DNA of 6,469 nt from Bacteroidales bacterium (GTDB lineage Bacteria; Bacteroidota; Bacteroidia; Bacteroidales; JAOZMU01): contig JAOZMU010000203.1 in NCBI GenBank assembly GCA_029934165.1, positions 1 to 6,469 on the forward strand, written 5' to 3'. The position numbers were made by a program, and so were the translations under genes. Positions within the stretch are counted from its first letter, which is position 1. Every line of letters starts with the position of its first letter. A model generated the notes under the pieces. It was not told where the DNA came from. It searched no databases and saw nothing but the letters and a program-made list of their open reading frames with translations. Below are positions 1 through 6,276 of this stretch, one piece after another.

Positions 1-53
1 ATTAATTGATTATTATTTATTAGTTTTAATAATTTTGTCCAAAGTCTAATAAA

Positions 54-113
54 ATCCCTAACTAAAACTAAATCAGGCGTAAGCAAAATTATTAATTATT
101 AATTTTCCATTAC
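54..113. repeat. Inverted repeat arm A (partner at 2500-2555)
   Basis: The reverse complement of this arm matches 2500-2555 nearly base for base. The differences are an extra 7 bases (TAATAAT duplicated within a TAATAAT run) and one substitution near the outer end. The pair brackets the ABC-F gene and its leader, about 2.4 kb apart. The shared core includes GCTTACGCCTG followed by a GATTTAGTTTTAGTTAGG-like tract. I see no transposase next to it. It could be a miniature element end, a remnant of an inverted duplication, or a dispersed intergenic repeat. Confidence 0.85.
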
Positions 114-354
114 ATAACGCTTTTTTTCAATATAAAATGTTCATAAACAAACTTTGTTTTAATATAAAAATACTTTCTGACATAAACAAGTATATTTTGC
201 ACAGTATTTTCAAATATTTGATATTCACCATAGTAATAAAAAATATTTTTTAAAGAAAATTGTGTTTTCGTTGTAAAAATTACCAATTATCTTGCAAAAA
301 TTAACACATTTATTACTTTTATGGTAAGTAAGTGAAATTAAAGATAATAGCAAC

Positions 355-486
355 ATGAACCATCTTAATTCGACAAAGTCTGAAAAAAGCAAATATCTTT
401 ATAACGTTGTATCACAGCATTATAGCGCAAAAAGTAATTTAAAAACTTTAAATTTTATTAGCGAAAACATGAGGAAAATAGATTAG
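355..486 (+). CDS. Possible small hypothetical protein, 43 aa
   Basis: An ATG at 355 opens a 43-codon frame ending in TAG at 484-486. The product would be small, basic and rich in Ser, Lys and Asn, starting MNHLNSTKSEKSKYLY. There is no membrane segment, no signal peptide, no recognisable motif and no Shine-Dalgarno sequence (upstream is AAAGATAATAGCAAC). Its composition looks more protein-like than the surrounding AT-rich DNA, but an open frame of this length is expected by chance at this base composition. I do not recognise it. It could be a real small protein, a decayed gene end, or a spurious frame. Confidence 0.2.
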   Translation: MNHLNSTKSEKSKYLYNVVSQHYSAKSNLKTLNFISENMRKID

Positions 487-591
487 ATTTGTATAAAAGA
501 TTGAGATAATGTTTTTAGTTTTATGGTAGTTGAGTTTATTTAGTTCTGAATGAAGCTCATTAGTAGAGAGATATGTAAATTACCTGATAAG

Positions 592-607
592 ATCTTGTTC
601 GCGTCAA
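592..607 (-). repeat. Collapsed copy of the palindromic repeat unit
   Basis: The 16 bases ATCTTGTTCGCGTCAA equal the reverse complement of repeat unit 1 (3949-3994) with an internal 30-base deletion. In that orientation the unit reads ATCT-TGTTC-(hairpin)-TGTTC-GCGTCAA, and here the two TGTTC copies are merged into one with the hairpin lost. It sits 13 bases before the ribosome binding site of the ABC-F gene, in the opposite orientation to the array. Sixteen exact bases are suggestive but do not prove common origin. Confidence 0.45.
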
Positions 608-619
608 TAACACAAAAAA

Positions 620-625
620 GAGGAG
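620..625 (+). promoter_or_regulatory. Ribosome binding site of the ABC-F gene
   Basis: GAGGAG lies in a purine-rich run 3 bases before the ATG at 629. The spacing is short but the complementarity is good, and no other start nearby gives a family-like N-terminus. Confidence 0.5.
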
Positions 626-628
626 AAA

Positions 629-2500
629 ATGATAAGCTACGTTCAAGTAGAAAATATTTCTAAAAGATATGGCGATGTTTTATTGTTCGACGATATTTCG
701 TTTGGCATAAATAAAGACCAAAAAATTGCGCTGATTGCAAAAAATGGTGTCGGAAAATCGACACTGCTAAATATTATTGCCAAGATAGACACGGCGGATG
801 GCGGACGTGTTACGTTTCGGAATGATATTTCGATAGGGTATTTGACGCAAGACCCATACTTCAATCCAGAAAACACAGTTATTGAGCAGGCACTCGAATC
901 TGCAAACGAGGTGATTGCTGTCATTCGTGAATACGAATTATCTATCAAATCAGGAGACGAAAAGTTGATGCAAGATGCTATGATACAGATGGATGCAAAG
1001 CAGGCATGGGATTTTGACATAAAAATAAAACAGATACTTAGCCAATTGAATTTGAATAACTTTGAGGCGAAAGTTGGGGTTTTGTCTGGCGGTCAGAAAA
1101 AGCGTCTTGCGTTAGCAAATGTACTTATAAACGAGCCAAATTTACTCATTCTTGACGAGCCAACCAACCACCTTGATATGGATATGATTGAGTGGCTGGA
1201 AGTTTATTTGCAGAAATGTAAAAGCACTCTGTTGATGGTTACGCACGACAGGTATTTCCTCGACCGTGTTTGTAATGAGATAATTGAATTGGATAATAAT
1301 ATTATATATCCATATCGTGGTAATTATGCCTATTATCTGGACAAGCGCGAGCAACGTATCCAAAGCACGACATCGACAATTGAGAAGGCAAACAATATTT
1401 TTCGGCGAGAGCTAGAGTGGATGCGAAGGTCGCCGCAAGCACGTGGCACAAAATCGAAACAGCGGATTGATAATTTTTATAAGATTAAAGAAACGGCTTC
1501 GCAAAAGAGTGATAATCAGAAGTTAGACATAGGCGTAAAAACATCAAGGTTGGGAAATAAAATTCTCGAAATATATAATTTGCATAAAAAATATGATGAC
1601 TCGGATATTTTGGTCGATGATTTTACGCACCGTTTTGTACGTGGCGAAAAAATCGGGATTGTCGGACGAAATGGCTGCGGAAAAAGCACTTTGTTAAACC
1701 TTATAATGAGCTTAGAACAAAGCACTTCGGGACGAATTGAGATTGGCGAAACCGTTATTTTTGGCTACTATCGGCAAGACGGAATAAACTTGAAAGACGA
1801 CAAAAGATTGATTGAGGTTGTGAAAGATATTGCAGAGGTTGTTTCCTTAGAAAAAGGGCGAAAAATGTCGGCATCGCAGTTTTTGGAGTATTTTTTGTTT
1901 CCGCCAGAAATGCACTATCTCTACGTTTCTAAACTTAGTGGCGGTGAGCGTAGGCGACTGTATTTGATGACAGTTTTAATGAAAAATCCGAATTTTTTAA
2001 TTCTTGATGAACCAACTAACGACTTGGACATCATGACGTTAAATGTTCTCGAAGACTATTTACAAAAGTTTGACGGTTGTGTGTTAGTTGTTTCGCACGA
2101 TAGGTATTTTATGGACAAAGTTGTCGATACGCTTTTTGTCTTTAGCAAGCATGGTAAAATCCGACATTTTCCCGGAAATTATTCTATTTATAGAGCGCAT
2201 CGCGATGAAAAAGAGCGTGTTGAAAAACTACAACAGAAAAAACAAGAACAGCCACAAAAAGCTCGCCCTGCAAAAACACCTAAGAAATTTACGTATAAAC
2301 ACAAACGAGAATTTGAAACTACCGAACTGGAAATAGGGCAATTAGAAGAGGAAAAATCGACAATAGAGACCGAAATAAGTTCTGGCACTTTGCAACAAGA
2401 CGAGTTGGTGGCAAAATCGAAGCGTATCGCTGTTGTGGTAGAACTGCTCGATGTAAAAGAAATGCGCTGGATAGAACTTAGCGAACTGAAAGACAGTTAG
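629..2500 (+). CDS. ABC-F family ATPase (Uup-like, twin nucleotide-binding domains)
   Basis: This is a complete soluble ABC-F protein of 623 residues with two ATPase cassettes and no membrane segments. Cassette 1 has Walker A AKNGVGKST (37-45), signature LSGGQ (152-156), Walker B ending in LDEPTNHLD (175-183) and switch His206. Cassette 2 has Walker A GRNGCGKST (346-354), signature LSGGE (436-440), Walker B ending in LDEPTNDLD (459-467) and switch His490. The charged helical linker at about 240-300 corresponds to the P-site tRNA interaction motif. A charged, probably coiled-coil tail (about 530-623) resembles the Uup C-terminal domain. ABC-F proteins act on ribosomes, in translation rescue, quality control or antibiotic protection, and Uup has also been linked to branched DNA. 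The alanine replacing the first P-loop glycine is usual for Bacteroidota homologues. The start matches the family N-terminus (MISYVQVENI). It appears monocistronic. A specific resistance role cannot be assigned, so no symbol is given. Confidence 0.95.
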   Translation: MISYVQVENISKRYGDVLLFDDISFGINKDQKIALIAKNGVGKSTLLNIIAKIDTADGGRVTFRNDISIGYLTQDPYFNPENTVIEQALESANEVIAVIREYELSIKSGDEKLMQDAMIQMDAKQAWDFDIKIKQILSQLNLNNFEAKVGVLSGGQKKRLALANVLINEPNLLILDEPTNHLDMDMIEWLEVYLQKCKSTLLMVTHDRYFLDRVCNEIIELDNNIIYPYRGNYAYYLDKREQRIQSTTSTIEKANNIFRRELEWMRRSPQARGTKSKQRIDNFYKIKETASQKSDNQKLDIGVKTSRLGNKILEIYNLHKKYDDSDILVDDFTHRFVRGEKIGIVGRNGCGKSTLLNLIMSLEQSTSGRIEIGETVIFGYYRQDGINLKDDKRLIEVVKDIAEVVSLEKGRKMSASQFLEYFLFPPEMHYLYVSKLSGGERRRLYLMTVLMKNPNFLILDEPTNDLDIMTLNVLEDYLQKFDGCVLVVSHDRYFMDKVVDTLFVFSKHGKIRHFPGNYSIYRAHRDEKERVEKLQQKKQEQPQKARPAKTPKKFTYKHKREFETTELEIGQLEEEKSTIETEISSGTLQQDELVAKSKRIAVVVELLDVKEMRWIELSELKDS

Positions 2501-2555
2501 TAATGGAAAATTAATAATTTTGCTTACGCCTGATTTAGTTTTAGTTAGGAATTTT
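2500..2555. repeat. Inverted repeat arm A' (partner at 54-113)
   Basis: This arm begins at the last base of the ABC-F stop codon and is the inverted partner of 54-113. It lacks one TAATAAT copy that the left arm carries and differs by one further base near its right end. It occupies about half of the gap between the ABC-F gene and the SirB1-type gene, so neither reading frame is disturbed. Confidence 0.85.
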
Positions 2556-2571
2556 AATGGCTTACTTTATT

Positions 2572-2587
2572 AAATTCATTTTACTTA
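2572..2587. repeat. Repeat B, 16 bases upstream of the SirB1-type gene
   Basis: AAATTCATTTTACTTA occurs here on the plus strand, and its exact reverse complement forms the last 16 bases of the window (6454-6469). It lies 24 bases before the start of the SirB1-type gene. The match may continue past the window edge, so its real length is unknown. Confidence 0.6.
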
Positions 2588-2611
2588 TCAAAAGAGTGAA
2601 GGTATTTATTT

Positions 2612-3514
2612 ATGGATAATAAAAAGCTGAAAGCATTGGTTCGTCTTTTGGACGACCGCAACGAATTTGTTTTCTCTGTTGCACACAAGGAGTTGGCGGC
2701 GATTGGGCTTTCGGCAATTCCTGTTTTGGAGTCTGCGTGGGCAGAATCTCTTGATGAGATTTTGCACGAGCGCATCGAAAATCTTATTCAGCACATTCAG
2801 CTCGAAAATATTGTCGAGGAGTACACAGATTGGGCAAAATCCGACGACCAAGATTTATTGTACGGAGCATTTTTGCTTGCCAAATTTCAATATCCTGAGT
2901 TATCGTACGAAGACATAAACCAAACCATCGAAAAAATTATTGATGATGTTCGTGCCGAAATTAGCGACAATTTGACCCGCTTAGAAAAGGTTAAAGTCCT
3001 AAACCACATCATTTTCGATATTAATAAATTTGTTCATAACACAAATTTCAATGCGCCACAAAGTGCGTACATGAATCTTGTTTTCGAGACACGAAAGGGA
3101 AATTCTATAACTCTCAGCATTATTTACACGGTGGTTGCACAAAGATTAAATCTCCCTATTTATGGCGTGAATCTTCCGCGAAATTATATTATTGCCTACT
3201 TAGATACTCACATCGAAAATTTACGTATTGGAAAGAAAGCTACGAAAGTAATATTTTACATCAATCCATTCAATAAAGGAATTGCTCTTGGACGAAAGGA
3301 AATAGACTATTTTGCTAAACAACATAAACTTAAACCAGATAATTCGTTCTATTTTCCTTGCTCCAATGCCTCGACTATTCAACGACTGCTGAGTAACCTG
3401 AGCCTGACATACGATAAATTGGGCTACCCCGAAAAAGTCGATGCGCTGCGAAGAATAAGTAAAATAATTCTGAAAATCACAGGACAAAGTGATACGTCGC
3501 AGATGACAGATTGA
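2612..3514 (+). CDS. SirB1-type transglutaminase-like/TPR protein
   Basis: This 300-residue cytoplasmic protein has no signal peptide. The first ~70 residues are helical and HEAT-like (KALVRLLDDRNEFVF, AAIGLSAIPVLESAW). Residues about 75-230 resemble the transglutaminase-like core of the SirB1 family: RKGNSITLSIIYTVVAQRL (161-179), GVNLPRNYIIAY (185-196) and YINPFNKG (216-223). The C-terminus (about 255-290) is a TPR-like helical pair (NLSLTYDKLGYPEKVDALRR). Length and layout are normal for Bacteroidota members. The role of this family is unclear and enzyme activity is doubtful: there is no Cys in the GNS segment where a nucleophile would be expected, and Asn191 stands where relatives usually have His (LPxHF). 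The start at 2612 has only a weak GAAGG (2598-2602) upstream. Arginine codons are mixed CGN/AGA, as in the ABC-F gene and unlike the right-hand module. Repeats B and C flank the gene closely on either side. Confidence 0.85.
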   Translation: MDNKKLKALVRLLDDRNEFVFSVAHKELAAIGLSAIPVLESAWAESLDEILHERIENLIQHIQLENIVEEYTDWAKSDDQDLLYGAFLLAKFQYPELSYEDINQTIEKIIDDVRAEISDNLTRLEKVKVLNHIIFDINKFVHNTNFNAPQSAYMNLVFETRKGNSITLSIIYTVVAQRLNLPIYGVNLPRNYIIAYLDTHIENLRIGKKATKVIFYINPFNKGIALGRKEIDYFAKQHKLKPDNSFYFPCSNASTIQRLLSNLSLTYDKLGYPEKVDALRRISKIILKITGQSDTSQMTD

Positions 3515-3528
3515 AATTTTTTGAACGT

Positions 3529-3578
3529 GTACTGTTAGTAAAAAGCGTAAGAACTTTTGTAAGAGTACTTATTTATTT
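3529..3578 (+). terminator. Hairpin after the SirB1-type gene, possible terminator
   Basis: Starting 15 bases after the stop codon, GTACTGTTA (3529-3537) can pair with TAAGAGTAC (3560-3568) with one mismatch, and AAAAG (3541-3545) pairs with CTTTT (3554-3558) around an 8-base loop. A T-rich TTATTTATTT tail follows. The stem is AT-rich with an internal loop, so termination strength is uncertain. Most of the hairpin lies inside inverted repeat arm C. Confidence 0.4.
3534..3574. repeat. Inverted repeat arm C (partner at 6412-6452)
   Basis: These 41 bases match the reverse complement of 6412-6452 at 40 of 41 positions; the difference is G at 3538 against A in the reverse-complemented partner. 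The arms bracket the palindrome array, the ATPase and Toprim genes, and the DUF488 remnant. The core reads GCGTAAGAACTTTTG. This arm begins 19 bases after the SirB1-type stop codon. Confidence 0.9.
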
Positions 3579-3947
3579 GGAATCGTAAAAATAATCGACA
3601 CTTTTCCTGCCTTTATCAACCTGAATATCAACACAATTCATTTCAGTATAAAAAATTCAATAAGGGTTTATTCGGCAAAAAAACTAAGGTTTAAGCCTTT
3701 TACAAAGCTGTATCAACCAATTTGCGTTTTTCCGAACAGTATAGCACGTTCTAATAGACTTAACAATGCGACCTCTTGAATTATTCATCAACAAGATATA
3801 CCCACCTGTTTAATTAATTGCTATGTACAATTATAAATTATTGCGCAAAAACAAACGATGCTTTTCAGGTGTGAGTAAAAATTAATAATTCAAAGAAAAT
3901 ACTAATCTACATTTAGCTTATTCAGCAGATTTATATAGAAATAAGAA
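3575..3947. other. Non-coding or decayed intergenic DNA before the repeat array
   Basis: About 370 bases carry no supported gene. I see an imperfect palindrome AAGGTTTAAGCCTT (3686-3699) and an 8-base palindrome TTGCGCAA (3841-3848). The minus strand has two short open stretches, one of 22 codons ending at 3573 and one of about 34 codons around 3680-3790. Neither has a start context or a recognisable domain. The region probably contains the promoter of the ATPase-Toprim operon, but I cannot place it. TTATATAGAAATAAG (3931-3945), just before the array, is the best -10-like tract. Confidence 0.5.
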
Positions 3948-4184
3948 GTTGACGCGAACATAGTGTCTGGAAACTCCAGACAGTTGAACAAGATGTTGAC
4001 GAGAGCATAGTGTCTGGAAACTCCAGACAGTTGAACAAGATGTTGACGCGAACATAGTGTCTGGAAACTCCAGACAGCAAGAATAAGAAGTTGACGAGAG
4101 TATAGTGTCTGGAAACTCCAGACAGCAAGAATAAGAAGTTGACGAGAGTATAGTGTCTGGAAACTCCAGACAGTTGAACAAGAT
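3948..4184. repeat. Tandem array of five 47-48-base units, each with a perfect palindrome
   Basis: The units start at 3948, 3995, 4042, 4090 and 4138 (47, 47, 48, 48 and 47 bases), and a truncated sixth GTTGA starts at 4185. Every unit carries the invariant 19-mer TGTCTGGAAACTCCAGACA, at 3964, 4011, 4058, 4106 and 4154. This is an 8-base stem with an AAC loop. The left flank has three forms, GTTGACGCGAACATAG (units 1, 3), GTTGACGAGAGCATAG (unit 2) and GTTGACGAGAGTATAG (units 4, 5). The right flank has two, TTGAACAAGAT (units 1, 2, 5) and CAAGAATAAGAA (units 3, 4). The last palindrome ends 35 bases before the ATPase start, so the array lies in its leader or promoter. It could be an operator array, a structured leader or small RNA, or a dispersed intergenic repeat that expanded here. 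Confidence 0.95.
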
Positions 4185-4207
4185 GTTGAGTATCAAAATA
4201 AATTATA

Positions 4208-5668
4208 ATGAATGATAAATTAAGTAGGCTGAAAAATAAAATAATTGAAATAATTGAGTCGCATCAAAACAAGGAAAGTATAAGACTAAGGTATGAGATT
4301 GGTCTTGAGCTTTTTAATTTTTCTGTTGATAATAAAACAGAAATGGACGTTAATAAACTCAAATGGGGAGATATTCAAAAAGAAATATCTGCGTTTTTAG
4401 AAAAGAAGTTTCCTGAAATAGGTTTTAAAGGTTCCAATTTGACATATATGCAACAATTTTATAGACGTTACAGAACATTTCCGAATAAATTTGAAATGGC
4501 AGAAAATTTATCGTGGAGTGCAATTGTTGAATTGATTAAAGGTAAGGTCGATAATAACGAACGGTTTTTTTATCAAAAGAAAGCCATAGAAGAAACTTGG
4601 TCTAGCAGGAAATTGAGAGAAGAAATTAACAATGATAGTTACGATGAATTTATTAGAATAATAGAAGTTTGCAATTATCAATATAAAATTGGTAGTGTTC
4701 ACATCAAAAACTATAAATCATTAGTTGATGTAAAAATAGATAACCCTTCAAAATTTCTTGTTTTTGCTGGTGCAAATGCTTCTGGTAAGTCGAGTATTTT
4801 TGAATCGATTGAATTTTTAATGCACTCTGCTATGACTACACGAAATATGGTATTTGGCATTTTTGGTGGAATAGGGCAGGTTGTTAATTTTAATGCACAA
4901 GATACTAAAAACGATGTCTTGAATGTAGCAATAGATTTTTCTTTTGGAAATGAAGAGCAAAAAAGTAAAACAAAGTTTGAGATTACCTATGATATAAAAA
5001 ACAATAGATTAATAAAGTCATTCACTGATATAGAAAAACTTGACGAGCGAATTGTTGATTCTTTTTCAAGAATTTTTATTGATAATAACAAGAGAGCTTC
5101 AGATAAGATAAAAATATATGACAAACTTTGGTTCGATGCTTCAAATTTGAGCAATGTTTTAGAAACTATTTTAAAAAATGACAAAAAAAAGAAGGAAATC
5201 ATTGAATGGTTGCAACTGATTATTCCAGAGGTAGAGAGTGTTACAATTGATAAGGATTTTGCGGGAAAAAATGAGCTTCGCATAATAGAAACATCTTTTC
5301 CAAACAAATTTATTACGGGTAATTTAATTTCCGAAGGAACATACAATATTATTGCGCTGTTAGCAGCTTTTTATCAGACAGATAAACCTATGTTTTTATG
5401 TATTGAAGAACCAGAAATTGGATTAAATCCAGGAATCTTAGAGGCATTAGTGCCATTTTTTAGAGATATGACAAATAGGTATCATCATCATATTTGGATT
5501 ACAACGCACTCGCCAATGTTAGTCGCTCAATTAAAAGAAATAGAGCTAATTATGGTTAATAAAAAAGAAGGCAAAACTAAAATTAAACAATTTAAAGAGG
5601 GCGATTTTTATGATATGAAACCCGATGATGCTTGGATGAGTAATATGATTGGAGGATTGCCATGGTAA
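4208..5668 (+). CDS. DUF1016_N-fused OLD/RecF-like ABC ATPase
   Basis: This 486-residue cytoplasmic protein has two parts. Residues about 1-150 resemble the DUF1016 N-terminal (YhcG_N) domain, a predicted DNA-binding helical module: RYEIGLELF, KWGDIQKEISAFLEKKFPE, GFKGSNLTYMQQFYRRY, LSWSAIVELI and FFYQKKAIEETWSSRKLREEI. Residues about 158-486 form an ABC-type ATPase of the AAA_15/AAA_21 kind, with N-terminal IKNYKSLVDV, Walker A GANASGKSS (188-196), signature-like ISEGT (374-378), Walker B FLCIEEPEIGLNP (396-408) and switch His434 in THSPML. The ATPase lacks a fused Toprim domain, which is encoded by the next gene with a 7-base overlap. That split matches class 4 OLD-like systems such as PARIS AriA, so a DNA- or phage-sensing role is inferred. 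There is no PD-(D/E)xK nuclease half as in full YhcG. The start has no Shine-Dalgarno sequence and lies 35 bases after the last palindrome. The codons are AT-rich and biased to AGA, suggesting transfer. Confidence 0.85.
   Translation: MNDKLSRLKNKIIEIIESHQNKESIRLRYEIGLELFNFSVDNKTEMDVNKLKWGDIQKEISAFLEKKFPEIGFKGSNLTYMQQFYRRYRTFPNKFEMAENLSWSAIVELIKGKVDNNERFFYQKKAIEETWSSRKLREEINNDSYDEFIRIIEVCNYQYKIGSVHIKNYKSLVDVKIDNPSKFLVFAGANASGKSSIFESIEFLMHSAMTTRNMVFGIFGGIGQVVNFNAQDTKNDVLNVAIDFSFGNEEQKSKTKFEITYDIKNNRLIKSFTDIEKLDERIVDSFSRIFIDNNKRASDKIKIYDKLWFDASNLSNVLETILKNDKKKKEIIEWLQLIIPEVESVTIDKDFAGKNELRIIETSFPNKFITGNLISEGTYNIIALLAAFYQTDKPMFLCIEEPEIGLNPGILEALVPFFRDMTNRYHHHIWITTHSPMLVAQLKEIELIMVNKKEGKTKIKQFKEGDFYDMKPDDAWMSNMIGGLPW
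5651..5655 (+). promoter_or_regulatory. Internal Shine-Dalgarno for the Toprim gene
   Basis: GGAGG lies inside the last codons of the ATPase gene (Gly-Gly-Leu-Pro-Trp), 6 bases before the ATG at 5662. With the ATGGTAA overlap this suggests coupled translation. The bases also encode the Gly-Gly pair, so the match could be incidental. Confidence 0.45.
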
Positions 5669-6276
5669 AAGTTGGTTTTATTGTGGAAGGCACGTCAGAT
5701 TTGATAATTTTAAAGTCGGAAAAATTCAAAGAATTGTTTTCACAACTTGGAATTGAAACAAATGGTGATTTGATTAAAAACGGAAGAAGTAAATCTGGAT
5801 TAAAAGAACAACTTGTTCCATTTATCCAGCAGTTAGATGATTTAAAGTGCGATTATGTTTTTATCTTGTTTGATTTAGATGATAAAAAAAATGAGAAGAA
5901 AACGAAAAGTAAGAAAAAAATAAAAGATTGTCCTGTCGGTGCTGTTGAAGAGGTTAAAAAGTTTGGCGATAACAAAAACTACTTAAAAGATAATCAGATA
6001 TTTGTAGTAATGGTTAGAGAAATGGAGGCGTGGTTTCTTGCCGATGAAGAACTTGGTTATACGTATGAAAACGATGACCCTGAAGAAGTGAAAAATCCTT
6101 CTGAAATAATTGAAAAGGCAGAAAACTCTAAAAATCACATTTTGTTAGCCAACAGAGTTGTGAAAAAGAAATTCTCTTTAGAGCGAGCTGCTAAAAACTC
6201 ATCAAGTGCCAAGCGATTTTTAACAAAACTAAAATTTGTGAATAAAATTAGAAATATGTTTTCAAAAAAAAAATAG
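5662..6276 (+). CDS. DUF4276-type Toprim protein, partner of the ATPase
   Basis: This 204-residue protein is probably the effector of the pair. It begins with KVGFIVEGTSD (3-13), the Toprim glutamate motif with Glu9 and Asp13. It continues with a hydrophobic strand and acidic motif YVFILFDLDD (65-74; Asp71 and Asp73), and then REMEAWFLAD (119-128), the hallmark segment of DUF4276 proteins. Toprim folds bind metal and cut or rejoin nucleic acid in OLD nucleases, topoisomerases and PARIS AriB, so a nuclease gated by the upstream ATPase is a reasonable inference. The Lys-rich stretch at about 75-88 and the basic tail (180-204) suit nucleic-acid contact. The start overlaps the ATPase stop in ATGGTAA and has GGAGG in front. 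The gene ends in a run of ten A (6264-6273) just before TAG, a possible slippage site. Whether the C-terminus is native or was trimmed when the DUF488 remnant was joined is unclear. Confidence 0.85.
   Translation: MVKVGFIVEGTSDLIILKSEKFKELFSQLGIETNGDLIKNGRSKSGLKEQLVPFIQQLDDLKCDYVFILFDLDDKKNEKKTKSKKKIKDCPVGAVEEVKKFGDNKNYLKDNQIFVVMVREMEAWFLADEELGYTYENDDPEEVKNPSEIIEKAENSKNHILLANRVVKKKFSLERAAKNSSSAKRFLTKLKFVNKIRNMFSKKK

Larger units (their letters stand above)
1..628. other. AT-rich leader region without a secure gene
   Basis: This is a long AT-rich stretch before the ABC-F gene. Its recognisable contents are an inverted repeat arm at 54-113, a doubtful 43-codon ORF at 355-486, a 16-base scar at 592-607 related to the palindromic repeat array, and a purine-rich ribosome binding site at 620-625. 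I see no tRNA, no rRNA and no clear Bacteroidota promoter (TTTG about 20 bases before TAnnTTTG). The closest match, TATATTTTG at 191-199, has one base too many and no well-spaced upstream TTTG. Confidence 0.6.

Noticed and set aside
171..199. Bacteroidota promoter (TAnnTTTG) at TATATTTTG
   Set aside because: The -7 box has one extra T and the nearest upstream TTTG (153-156) is badly spaced. It is also more than 400 bases from the ABC-F start.
3534..3574. Integron attC site
   Set aside because: The repeats lack the paired R/L boxes with GTTRRRY and RYYYAAC ends, and no tyrosine integrase is present. The cassette-like B/C arrangement is reported separately without this claim.
3573..3641. Minus-strand 22-codon frame beginning MNCVDIQVDKGRK
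   Set aside because: It is short, has no ribosome binding site, and its stop lies inside inverted repeat C. It may be a decayed gene end, but I recognise no family.
3948..4184. CRISPR array
   Set aside because: The period is 47-48 bases and the sequences between palindromes are near-copies of each other, not unique spacers. No cas gene is visible.
3948..4184. Tandem sigma70 promoters from the repeated TTGACG
   Set aside because: No -10-like hexamer lies about 17 bases downstream in any unit (that position falls in the palindrome), and Bacteroidota use a different promoter consensus.
3918..4196. Minus-strand reading frames across the repeat array (92 and 65 codons)
   Set aside because: The predicted peptides simply repeat the array (LEFPDT, SGVSRHY repeats) in two frames. 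They are products of tandem DNA without stops rather than genes.
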